Assembly (NCBI GenBank): GCA_020426085.1
Contig: JAGQQP010000327.1
Coordinates: 1-5,406, forward strand
Origin: Planctomycetaceae bacterium
Lineage (GTDB): Bacteria; Planctomycetota; Planctomycetia; Planctomycetales; Planctomycetaceae
DNA: 5,406 bases
Reading direction: 5' to 3'
The notes beneath the pieces were generated by a model. It searched no databases. It was not told where the DNA came from and was given only the letters and a program-made list of their open reading frames with translations. This document shows, in pieces, positions 1 through 5,396 of the stretch (positions are counted from its first letter, which is position 1; every line of letters starts with the position of its first letter). Made by a program: the position numbers and the translations under genes.

Positions 1-53
1 TCACCTTTGCCGTTTTCCCACTTCCCGGGGATTTCATTGATTTCGGCTTTCAT
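1..53 (-). CDS. Possible 5' end of a hypothetical protein, truncated by the window edge
   Basis: Read leftward from the ATG at 53-51, the strand gives MKAEINEIPGKWENGKG and then leaves the window. This is a hydrophilic, natural-looking N-terminus that I cannot assign to a family. A GGAA stretch lies about 9 bases upstream of the ATG and could serve as a weak ribosome binding site. The frame is also open for 22 codons upstream, back to a TGA, so a non-ATG start further up is possible. With only 17 codons visible, no function can be given. The overlapping plus-strand frame (7-210) has an unremarkable composition and looks like chance. Confidence 0.35.
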   Translation of the reverse strand, partial: MKAEINEIPGKWENGKG

Positions 54-248
54 GAAATCAGGTTCCGTCTGCTCTGAAATAGATTGTGAATTGAACCTTC
101 ACCAAACACCTGAACAGAAAAGAATCATACCAGACCCATCCTACCTGTCAATCAGATCGTTAACGAGAAACGGCAGTTCAAAGCCAGTGATGCTTTCGTC
201 AGAAGCCTGACTGTTTTTTCTACATTCATAAATCTCATTCCCAGCTGA

Positions 249-277
249 TTGCAGCCGGATTACCATCTCTTCAGAAT
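249..277 (+). promoter_or_regulatory. Weak sigma70-like promoter candidate for the pentapeptide gene
   Basis: TTGCAG (249-254) and CAGAAT (272-277) are separated by 17 bases, and each hexamer matches the consensus only partly. Transcription would begin near 284, giving a leader of about 33 bases to the preferred ATG at 317. It would leave only about 9 bases to the ATG at 293, which slightly favours the downstream start. Matches this weak are common by chance. Confidence 0.22.
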
Positions 278-284
278 AGAGATG
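264..284. repeat. Perfect 7-bp inverted repeat (hairpin or operator candidate)
   Basis: CATCTCT (264-270) and AGAGATG (278-284) are exact reverse complements separated by TCAGAAT. The repeat ends 32 bases before the preferred start of the pentapeptide gene. It also overlaps the best -10-like hexamer I can find there (CAGAAT, 272-277, with TTGCAG 17 bases further upstream at 249-254). It could be an operator or a short leader hairpin. There is no T-tract, so it is not an intrinsic terminator. Confidence 0.4.
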
Positions 285-316
285 ACGCATCAATGTCTGA
301 TTTTGTGGAGATAAGC

Positions 317-1246
317 ATGGCTAATCCTGAGCATGAAGCACTGGTTCGAAAGGGGGCAAAAGCCTTGTCTCTCTGGCGCATGAGTCACCCCCAGGTCAGG
401 TTGAATTTGAAAGAGGCAGACTTGAGCGGGCTGGATCTTTACAAAATCAGACTCAAAAAGGCGAATCTGCGTGATGCAAATCTTTTCAGAACGAATTTGA
501 GTTGTGCCGATCTGAGTGAGGCTGATCTGTCAGGGGCCAATTTAAGCGATGCCGACCTGATGTGCACGAATCTTTCGGGAGCCAATCTCACAGGGGTAGA
601 TTTCAGCAACGCAAACCTGATTGAAACGGACTTCAGCTGGGCTGACTTAAGCGACTGCAACCTGGACAGTGCCATTCTGAAAAGTGTCAATCTCAGTCAT
701 GCACAGGGAATCGACCTGAGTACGATCACCGTTGAAACGGTTCCTGAAAACCAGATAGAGCCCTCCGTCCGACCGCAAAAAAAAGTGTCGACCGGATATA
801 TTATTATCGCGTCTTCAATCGTCGCGTCCCTGTTTTTGCTGGGAATCGGATTATTCATCTCAGCCATCGCGGGGCTGTATGATGTTAAAGTCTTACACCA
901 GAATTATATTGTCGAAGTATTCATGGGGCTGGCATTGCTGTTTTTATTTTTGGGATTGACCGCAGGTGCGATGGGAATCGCACTGGGGAAAGGCTATTTC
1001 CGAGTACTCGGTTTTATTTTAGTCGGCATCCCGCTGGCAGGTCTCTGGCTTGACTTTCTGCTGAGATTGATGTTCCCACAGAAGTTTAGCAACACCCTGA
1101 AAGGGCCATTTTTCGACCCTGGTTTTCGAGAATCATTCAAACGATTCATTCTGATGAATGATGTCTACTATTTCATTGCCGCCGCACTGGCAGGAATATT
1201 CATTTTAGGATTTTTACCACACCGGAAAAAGATTTCAGAATCTTAA
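317..1246 (+). CDS. Pentapeptide-repeat protein with C-terminal four-helix membrane domain
   Basis: Membrane protein of 309 residues. Residues 1-33 form a helical cap beginning MANPEHEALVRKG, close to the ANPEHLxxLKxG opening I know from many pentapeptide-repeat proteins. Residues about 34-128 hold 19 tandem A(D/N)LxX units (ADLSG, ANLRD, ADLSE, ANLTG and others), then a degenerate one. That is enough for about five coils of a right-handed quadrilateral beta-helix. A polar linker (about 134-158) leads to four hydrophobic helices near 160-186, 198-223, 228-250 and 284-301. Lysines precede helix 1 and RKK follows helix 4, placing both ends in the cytoplasm. The start at 317 is preferred because GGAG (307-310) sits 6 bases before it and the family N-terminus begins there. 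The ATG at 293, eight codons upstream, is the alternative and gives 317 residues. No catalytic motif is visible. A scaffold or membrane-anchored interaction role is inference. Confidence 0.9.
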   Translation: MANPEHEALVRKGAKALSLWRMSHPQVRLNLKEADLSGLDLYKIRLKKANLRDANLFRTNLSCADLSEADLSGANLSDADLMCTNLSGANLTGVDFSNANLIETDFSWADLSDCNLDSAILKSVNLSHAQGIDLSTITVETVPENQIEPSVRPQKKVSTGYIIIASSIVASLFLLGIGLFISAIAGLYDVKVLHQNYIVEVFMGLALLFLFLGLTAGAMGIALGKGYFRVLGFILVGIPLAGLWLDFLLRLMFPQKFSNTLKGPFFDPGFRESFKRFILMNDVYYFIAAALAGIFILGFLPHRKKISES

Positions 1247-1277
1247 ATCATCACCATCAGCTCCCGATAAATCTGCC

Positions 1278-1967
1278 ATGCAACTCTGCCTGTTTGACAT
1301 TGACGGCACACTGACTGCCACCAGCGATATCGACACGGCCTGTTTCGTCCAGGCGCTGAAAGATGTATTCGGCCTGCAGGAAGTTAACACAGACTGGTCC
1401 ATCTACCCTGATGTGACGGACTCCGCAGTAACCACTCGCCTGGTTGAGATGCAACGGGGACAGGCCCCCACAGAATCAGAAATGCGTCAGATCAGAGAAC
1501 ATTTCTACGCGCTGTTGCAGACTGCTTTCGAGCATTCACCGGAACAATGTCTACCGATCGCCGGCGGGCCACGATTTCTCAATTCACTGGCCCGTGATCC
1601 GCAGATTGCGATTGCATTCGCGACCGGTGGCTGGGAGCAGACCGCGCGACTCAAGCTTGAACTGTCCGGCTATGATCATGGACATTATCCACTGGCATCT
1701 GCCAACGATGCCTTCACGCGCACTGCCATCTGCTCTCTGGCTGTCGAACGGGCTCAACAGCAATACGCAGTGACAGATTTCGAAACGATCATTGCGTTTG
1801 GAGATGGTATCTGGGATGCCCGGGCGGCCGTCGAACTCGGCTATCGTTTCGTAGGAATCGCACAAGGAGAAAAAACGAATCTGCTCCAGACAGCCGGTGC
1901 TGAATTAATACTACCGAATTATGAAGCACTCACCCCAGCCCAACTGAGAGAGCGTTTTGGCCTTTAG
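1278..1967 (+). CDS. HAD-superfamily hydrolase, probable small-molecule phosphatase with C1 cap
   Basis: Complete cytoplasmic haloacid-dehalogenase-fold enzyme of 229 residues. Motif I is FDIDGT, with nucleophile Asp7 and acid/base Asp9. Motif II is the Thr in FATGG (Thr116). Arg148 in AFTRTAI is the likely motif III base. Motif IV is FGDGIWD, with Mg2+-binding Asp176 and Asp180. A largely helical segment of about 80 residues (15-95) between motifs I and II is the expected C1 cap, which sets substrate choice. It contains W40, Y43 and TDS 47-49. The architecture resembles phosphoglycolate phosphatases and beta-phosphoglucomutases, but the substrate cannot be read from sequence. MQLCLFDIDGT is a typical family start, although no Shine-Dalgarno is visible. 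The gene follows the pentapeptide gene by 31 bases without a terminator, so co-transcription is plausible. Confidence 0.9.
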   Translation: MQLCLFDIDGTLTATSDIDTACFVQALKDVFGLQEVNTDWSIYPDVTDSAVTTRLVEMQRGQAPTESEMRQIREHFYALLQTAFEHSPEQCLPIAGGPRFLNSLARDPQIAIAFATGGWEQTARLKLELSGYDHGHYPLASANDAFTRTAICSLAVERAQQQYAVTDFETIIAFGDGIWDARAAVELGYRFVGIAQGEKTNLLQTAGAELILPNYEALTPAQLRERFGL

Positions 1968-1969
1968 TT

Positions 1970-2052
1970 ACTCCCTCTTTTGAGTTTCGACTATCAGTCA
2001 CAACTGCCGCTAGAGACACTGCGATGGTTTACGGACCAGGACGTGAGGGAGT
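1970..2052. repeat. Perfect 8-bp inverted repeat with a 67-base loop between convergent genes
   Basis: ACTCCCTC (1970-1977) and GAGGGAGT (2045-2052) are exact reverse complements. A G-U pair (1969/2053) and a U-A pair (1968/2054) could extend the stem to 10 bp. It lies 2 bases after the HAD stop and 67 bases past the stop of the opposing pyruvate-kinase-like gene. The loop is too long and no T-tract follows, so it is not a classical intrinsic terminator. I see no other gene in 1968-2119. Confidence 0.35.
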
Positions 2053-2119
2053 GAGAAGAGCATCTGCAATCTCCAGCAGCATCAGACGCGTAACCTGGTG
2101 AAAACTGCATTTTCTCGAA

Positions 2120-4039
2120 TCATTGTGAATCACGGTCTGATTCGACTGGGGGCTGACGCACATGTGTCGAGAGCCGCAGTTCTCGGAGCATCGAACGTTT
2201 TTTGGTCTGATGCGCCTGCATGCGCCGTAAAATATCATCAAGTGTTTTGACGGCGTGCAGCACGTGAGGTCCTTTGTTGAGCATCACGCATTCTGCCCGA
2301 TGCCCCATCGCCGCATCTGTGATCTCGGCACGGGATGGCATTCCTTCCTTGGCAAGAGTCTCCAGTACCTGCGTCGCCCAGATCACGGGAACATGCGCCG
2401 CTTCACAAATCCAGAGAATTTCCTCCTGCACTTCTGCCATGCGTTCAAAGCCGCACTCGACCGCCAGATCACCGCGGGCAATCATGACTCCACAGCAGGC
2501 AGACCGCATCGCCGTCAGCAGCATGTCCGGCAGATTCTCGAATCCCTGTCGCGTTTCGATCTTGAGAACAATCGCAGGGGAACGTCCTCCCAGCCGAGCT
2601 AACTGTGCCTGCAACTGTTCCACATCACTCGCGCGGTTGGCAAACGACAGTTCCACTACATTCGCGTGCCGGGCAACAAATGTCAGATCTTCCAGATCTT
2701 GGTCTGTTAACGCAGCCAGATTGAGTTGGCTCTCAGGCAGATTGATCCCTTTGTCCGACCTGAGTTTTGTTCCCTGTAATCGAGCCCGGGTAATGCGCAC
2801 CAGAACCTGCCCCGGTTCCACTTTCTCAATCACACCCCCGATCTTGCCATCGTCGAACCAGATTGATTCCCCTGCCTGTACATCGTCAAACACGGCCGGA
2901 ATCGTACAACCGATTCGCGCCGGTGTCAGAATCTGTCCGGCACTGTCATGAACGGCAACCCGGCCGGCAACCAGATCACGGGTTACGATCAATTGATCCC
3001 CCTGATGCAACAACAGACTGTTTTCCCGTGCAGGAACGTCTGCCACTTTTGTCTCACTCCATCTGCGTTTGCCTGTTTTGCTCCGCTGCCGCAGCGTCGT
3101 GCCGGGCAGAATATAGGTCGTCTGCCTTGCTTCGGCCCAGCAGCCTTCATCCAGTTGATCCACCACCCGGAAACTCCGACGGGAATACCGTGCGTCAATC
3201 AGCCTGACCTTGTTTCCGATCTGTAGTCGCTTCAACCAGGCCTCGTCAACCGGCAGACAGGCATCTGCCGGGGCAGGAGGTGCCGCAGGCTGATCACTCG
3301 GGTAGAGCCAGATCCGGGCCGGGGCAATGACTTTGCCGAATACATCACGGCGAGGTCGGACTTTGGCTACGGCTGGTCCCGGTTCCAGTGGACCGGTTCG
3401 CAACTTCGGTCCTGCCAGATCCATCACCACCCGACATGTTTTTCCCAGTGAGAGTTCAGCCCGCCTCAGATGGGCAATCATCTGGGCCCAGGCCGCTGGA
3501 TCGTCGTGCGCGCAGTTGATCCGCATGCAATCCATTCCCTGCTGCAGCAGTTGATGCACCAGTTCGTAGTCACTGGCCGCTTCACTGGGCATCGTTACCA
3601 TAATCTGCACCCCACGTCCGGGGTTCGCTACCCCCAGCAGAGCTTCGGTATGTTCTCTGAGCAAACGCTCTCCGGCATTAAATTCGAGTGCCTTTCCTTC
3701 CTGTGCAGGCAGTTTGGCTGAGGTACCAGTCAACTGCTGCAGAAGTTCCAGTACAGCATCAATGGTGGCCAGCACATGGGATTCTGCACGCCCGAGAGAG
3801 GAAAGGCCCAATGCCGCAAGTCGCATCTGTAAAGGCCTGAGATCTCGATGCCGGAGTGCGAGGTAATACAGCAGATTGCGCGCACTCTCACGATATCCTA
3901 TATGGATCTGATCCAGCAGAGCCTGCGAGGAGTTCGCCTCGGAGACCAGCTTATCACGAATGCTGACCAGTTCCTTAAAGACCTGTTCATACTCCTGTGT
4001 GCCGACACAGGGCAGGGAATCGTCGTGCTCAATAGACAA
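2120..4039 (-). CDS. Pyruvate-kinase-family protein, long variant lacking the C-terminal domain
   Basis: Protein of 639 residues built on a pyruvate kinase barrel, expected to act on phosphoenolpyruvate and ADP in the cytoplasm. Residues 1-135 are a helical extension with LLYYLALRHRDLRPLQ and GLSSLGRAESHVL (76-90). The barrel starts at about 143. RINCAHD (173-179) corresponds to RLNFSHG, and MDLAGPKLRTG (206-216) to LDTKGPEIRTG. An enlarged B domain (about 217-430) includes FDDGKI and KGINLPE. KIETRQG (493-499) carries the catalytic Lys and metal-binding Glu, followed by ARGD (521-524), WATQVLE (554-560) and PSRAEITDA (568-576). The usual MLSGETA is replaced by MLNKGPH, and the protein ends about 50 residues later, so the effector-binding C domain is absent. 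The TTG start is forced: AGAGGA lies 6 bases upstream, an in-frame TGA sits at 4072-4070, and the first internal Met is residue 72. Catalytic residues are kept, so it is probably an active enzyme; a related phosphotransferase is the alternative. Confidence 0.9.
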   Translation of the reverse strand: MSIEHDDSLPCVGTQEYEQVFKELVSIRDKLVSEANSSQALLDQIHIGYRESARNLLYYLALRHRDLRPLQMRLAALGLSSLGRAESHVLATIDAVLELLQQLTGTSAKLPAQEGKALEFNAGERLLREHTEALLGVANPGRGVQIMVTMPSEAASDYELVHQLLQQGMDCMRINCAHDDPAAWAQMIAHLRRAELSLGKTCRVVMDLAGPKLRTGPLEPGPAVAKVRPRRDVFGKVIAPARIWLYPSDQPAAPPAPADACLPVDEAWLKRLQIGNKVRLIDARYSRRSFRVVDQLDEGCWAEARQTTYILPGTTLRQRSKTGKRRWSETKVADVPARENSLLLHQGDQLIVTRDLVAGRVAVHDSAGQILTPARIGCTIPAVFDDVQAGESIWFDDGKIGGVIEKVEPGQVLVRITRARLQGTKLRSDKGINLPESQLNLAALTDQDLEDLTFVARHANVVELSFANRASDVEQLQAQLARLGGRSPAIVLKIETRQGFENLPDMLLTAMRSACCGVMIARGDLAVECGFERMAEVQEEILWICEAAHVPVIWATQVLETLAKEGMPSRAEITDAAMGHRAECVMLNKGPHVLHAVKTLDDILRRMQAHQTKKRSMLRELRLSTHVRQPPVESDRDSQ

Positions 4040-4045
4040 GAGACA

Positions 4046-4051
4046 TCCTCT
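4046..4051 (-). promoter_or_regulatory. Ribosome binding site that fixes the TTG start
   Basis: On the minus strand AGAGGA occupies 4051-4046, 6 bases before the TTG at 4039-4037. The ATG overlapping this site (4047-4045) is in another frame and meets a stop after four further codons. An in-frame stop lies only 11 codons above the TTG, with no ATG or GTG between. The TTG is therefore the only reasonable initiation codon for the pyruvate-kinase-like gene. Confidence 0.65.
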
Positions 4052-4281
4052 TTTTCGATCAACTCTCTTTCAACCTCCGGAAGCGCTCCGGGCCAGTTGT
4101 TACTGTGATGGATTAGTCCAGATTCGCAACAGGAATTCAGCAGATGACGCGATGATTTCATCTAATCTTAACACGTGCCAGGCCGCGAAAACACATTGAG
4201 ACAGGCAAGAATTGACGGTATTTCGACTGGAGTCCCATTGACATCTGCCACACCTGTCATGCTGCAAAGGGAAATGAATCG

Positions 4282-4362
4282 CTAATAGCAACCTGCGCAG
4301 GCCTGTTCTCCCTGGAATTCAGTATTCTCGGTAAGGAGGGAACCGGTTAAAATAAACTTCAC
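4282..4362 (-). CDS. Weak candidate small ORF (26 aa, GTG start)
   Basis: From the GTG at 4362-4360 the minus strand reads about 26 codons to TAG: a hydrophobic start (KFILTGSLL), then a polar part ending EQACAGCY. A GGAG lies 5 bases before the GTG. The frame continues upstream without a stop to about 4476, so a longer product is possible. I recognise no family and the length is within chance, so this is only a candidate. It would be transcribed in the same direction as the pyruvate-kinase-like gene and ends about 240 bases before it. Confidence 0.15.
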   Translation of the reverse strand: MKFILTGSLLTENTEFQGEQACAGCY

Positions 4363-4414
4363 TCCTTCTCCGCTTAAAAAATGTCCATTTATTTCAAGCC
4401 AGATACATGCACTC

Positions 4415-4445
4415 TTGACATAATCGTCTCTGGCCCCGCTACTTG
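4415..4445 (+). promoter_or_regulatory. Possible promoter for the PF04307-like gene
   Basis: TTGACA (4415-4420) is a perfect -35 hexamer, but the bases about 17 downstream (GCTACT/TACTTG, 4438-4445) match a -10 box poorly. An overlapping CATAAT (4419-4424) would make a good -10 but lacks a matching -35. If TTGACA is used, transcription would start near 4450. That is downstream of the TTG at 4443, which would rule that codon out as a start and leave the ATT at 4497. Confidence 0.25.
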
Positions 4446-4482
4446 TATGCCACAAAAGAAACTGACTCACTAACATTCCACC

Positions 4483-4489
4483 AGGGAGA
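4483..4489 (+). promoter_or_regulatory. Shine-Dalgarno that points to an ATT start codon
   Basis: AGGGAGA at 4483-4489 is the only strong purine-rich site in this leader. It lies 7 bases before the ATT at 4497 and has no ATG, GTG or TTG at a suitable distance. The TTG at 4443 is upstream of it and has only pyrimidine-rich sequence before it. Confidence 0.5.
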
Positions 4490-4496
4490 AATTCGG

Positions 4497-5000
4497 ATTC
4501 CGCTCACACCGTTTCATTTCTGCCCCGGACTGCTGACCAAAGTTTTTGGGCCCCGTGCTTTCTGGCTGACCTCCTTCATGGCCGCCAACGTCCTGATTGA
4601 TCTGGAAGTTCTGTATTATCTGAGCAGGAACGAAACACCGCTCCACCGACACCTGCATTCTTATCTCGGCGGCAGCGCAGTCGGACTTGTTGCCGGCCTG
4701 ATCATGTGGGGCGTCGTTTTGATCATCGCCCGACTGATGCCGGCCAGTTCACGCTGGAAAACACGATTGGATCAGACACCAAAAACAAAGCTACTGACTC
4801 AGTCGTTGCTGGCTGGTTTGATCGGTGGGATCTCGCATGTTTTTCTCGACAGCCTGATGCATGACGACATGCATCCGTTCTGGCCATTCGTTACCGGCAA
4901 TACACTGGCGGGCATCGTCAGTGTTTCGGCCCTGCATATCGGGCTGGGACTGCTCGGCCTGTTCTCGCTCCTTCTCTGGCTGCTGCTGCGAGAACCGTAA
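4497..5000 (+). CDS. YdjM/PF04307-like inner-membrane putative metal-dependent hydrolase
   Basis: Small integral membrane protein, 167 residues if started at ATT 4497. The conserved pattern fits the 'LexA-binding, inner membrane-associated putative hydrolase' group: an opening xPLTPFHF with His7, VLIDLE (Asp35, Glu37), HRHLHSY (His50, His52, His54), SHVFLD (His114, Asp118), then MHDDMHPFWP (His122, Asp123, Asp124, His126). These His/Asp clusters could bind a metal. Hydrophobic helices lie near 58-80, 102-120 and 136-163, with a shorter hydrophobic stretch around 20-40. The biochemical function of the family is unproven. Start choice: relatives typically begin MPxTPFHF, and here that Met is ATT, with AGGGAGA 7 bases upstream. 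The nearest conventional start, TTG at 4443 (185 residues), has no ribosome site. The gene converges on the VOC gene 27 bases away. Confidence 0.75.
   Translation: MPLTPFHFCPGLLTKVFGPRAFWLTSFMAANVLIDLEVLYYLSRNETPLHRHLHSYLGGSAVGLVAGLIMWGVVLIIARLMPASSRWKTRLDQTPKTKLLTQSLLAGLIGGISHVFLDSLMHDDMHPFWPFVTGNTLAGIVSVSALHIGLGLLGLFSLLLWLLLREP
4961..4995. repeat. Perfect 8-bp inverted repeat at the 3' end of the membrane protein gene
   Basis: GTTCTCGC (4961-4968) and GCGAGAAC (4988-4995) are exact reverse complements around a 19-base loop. They sit in the last coding bases, ending 2 bases before the TAA. No T-tract follows on either strand. The site could act as a 3'-end stabilising stem or a U-less terminator between two convergent genes, or may simply reflect Leu/Arg codons. 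Confidence 0.3.
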
Positions 5001-5027
5001 GCAGAAAACATCAGTTTCGCGTCAGAC

Positions 5028-5396
5028 TCAATCGGTATTCTCGGAAATCCGCCAGAAGACGCCTGAGGGATCGATCAGGACGAAATCCCGCATTTTCCAG
5101 GGGCGCTGCTCTGGTTCGGTCACTTTCACGTTGTACTTCTCGGCGATTTTTTGATTCTGTACGTGTTCCCACCAGGCATCCACGCTTTTGACGGAGAGGT
5201 GCATCATGAAATTCTCTGCCAGTGCTTTTTCATAGAAATTCTGCAACAGAAAAGTGCAGTTCCCGCAATGAAGATAGGCCAGTTCCTCGGACGTCCAGGG
5301 AATCTGAAAGCCGAGATCTTGATAGAAACGCTGGGAAAGTGCAAAGTCTTTCGCAGGTACAAAGGCTTTCAGTTCGATGGTTTCCAGTTGGTCCAT
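5028..5396 (-). CDS. VOC-superfamily (glyoxalase/bleomycin-resistance fold) protein
   Basis: Single-domain cytoplasmic protein of 122 residues, the usual length for a one-domain VOC protein with two beta-alpha-beta-beta-beta modules. Module one: KAFVPAKDF (10-18), the helix SQRFYQDLGF (21-30), then AYLHCGNCTFLLQNF (40-54). Module two: FMMHLSVKSVDAWWEHV (63-79), then MRDFVLIDPSGVFWRIS (102-118), the hallmark DPxGxxW ending. The first strand has Phe-Val where metalloenzymes of this fold usually carry a His ligand. A metal-free binding protein of the bleomycin-resistance type is therefore at least as likely as a glyoxalase; the substrate is unknown. The ATG at 5396 has AGG (5406-5404) 7 bases upstream. 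The frame is open to the window edge, so a slightly longer start cannot be excluded. The protein contains a CxxC (44-47). Confidence 0.88.
   Translation of the reverse strand: MDQLETIELKAFVPAKDFALSQRFYQDLGFQIPWTSEELAYLHCGNCTFLLQNFYEKALAENFMMHLSVKSVDAWWEHVQNQKIAEKYNVKVTEPEQRPWKMRDFVLIDPSGVFWRISENTD

Larger units (their letters stand above)
4040..4496. other. Divergent intergenic region with short palindromes and no confident gene
   Basis: This stretch separates the leftward pyruvate-kinase-like gene from the rightward membrane protein gene and should contain both promoters. Visible structure: CCGGA/TCCGG stem (4077-4091) in the pyruvate-kinase leader; the 10-base palindrome CCTGCGCAGG (4292-4301) overlapping CAGGCCTG (4298-4305); an AAGGAGG stretch at 4332-4338 held between CGGT and ACCG arms; and AACCGGTT (4341-4348). 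No clear -35/-10 pair is visible for the leftward gene. Short frames here (for example 4381-4473 on +, 4100-4291 on -) lack both a convincing ribosome site and a recognisable product. I see no tRNA fold. Confidence 0.5.

Noticed and set aside
7..210. 67-residue plus-strand frame at the left edge
   Set aside because: No ribosome site, no family resemblance and unremarkable composition; the opposite strand gives a more protein-like start.
439..690. 83-residue minus-strand frame with repeating LKSAxLKS-like pattern
   Set aside because: It is the antisense of the pentapeptide repeats; the 15-base periodicity makes both strands look repetitive and stop-free.
2029..2241. 70-residue minus-strand frame overlapping the end of the kinase gene
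   Set aside because: Considered as a frameshifted remainder of the missing C domain, but the sequence bears no resemblance to it and is far too short.
2685..2700. Direct repeat CAGATCTT/CAGATCTT
   Set aside because: It encodes the repeated Asp-Leu of TDQDLEDLT inside the kinase, a coding coincidence.
2274..2951. 225-residue plus-strand frame opposite the kinase gene
   Set aside because: It lies wholly antisense to well-conserved pyruvate kinase motifs, its Ser/Arg/Thr-rich composition is typical of a shadow frame, and it has no recognisable domain.
3898..4161. 87-residue minus-strand frame starting upstream of the kinase gene
   Set aside because: It overlaps the kinase N-terminus in another frame, has no ribosome site at its ATG and no family features.
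4381..4473. 30-codon plus-strand frame (MSIYFKPDTC...)
   Set aside because: It has no purine-rich site before the ATG, contains the likely promoter of the next gene and resembles nothing I recognise.
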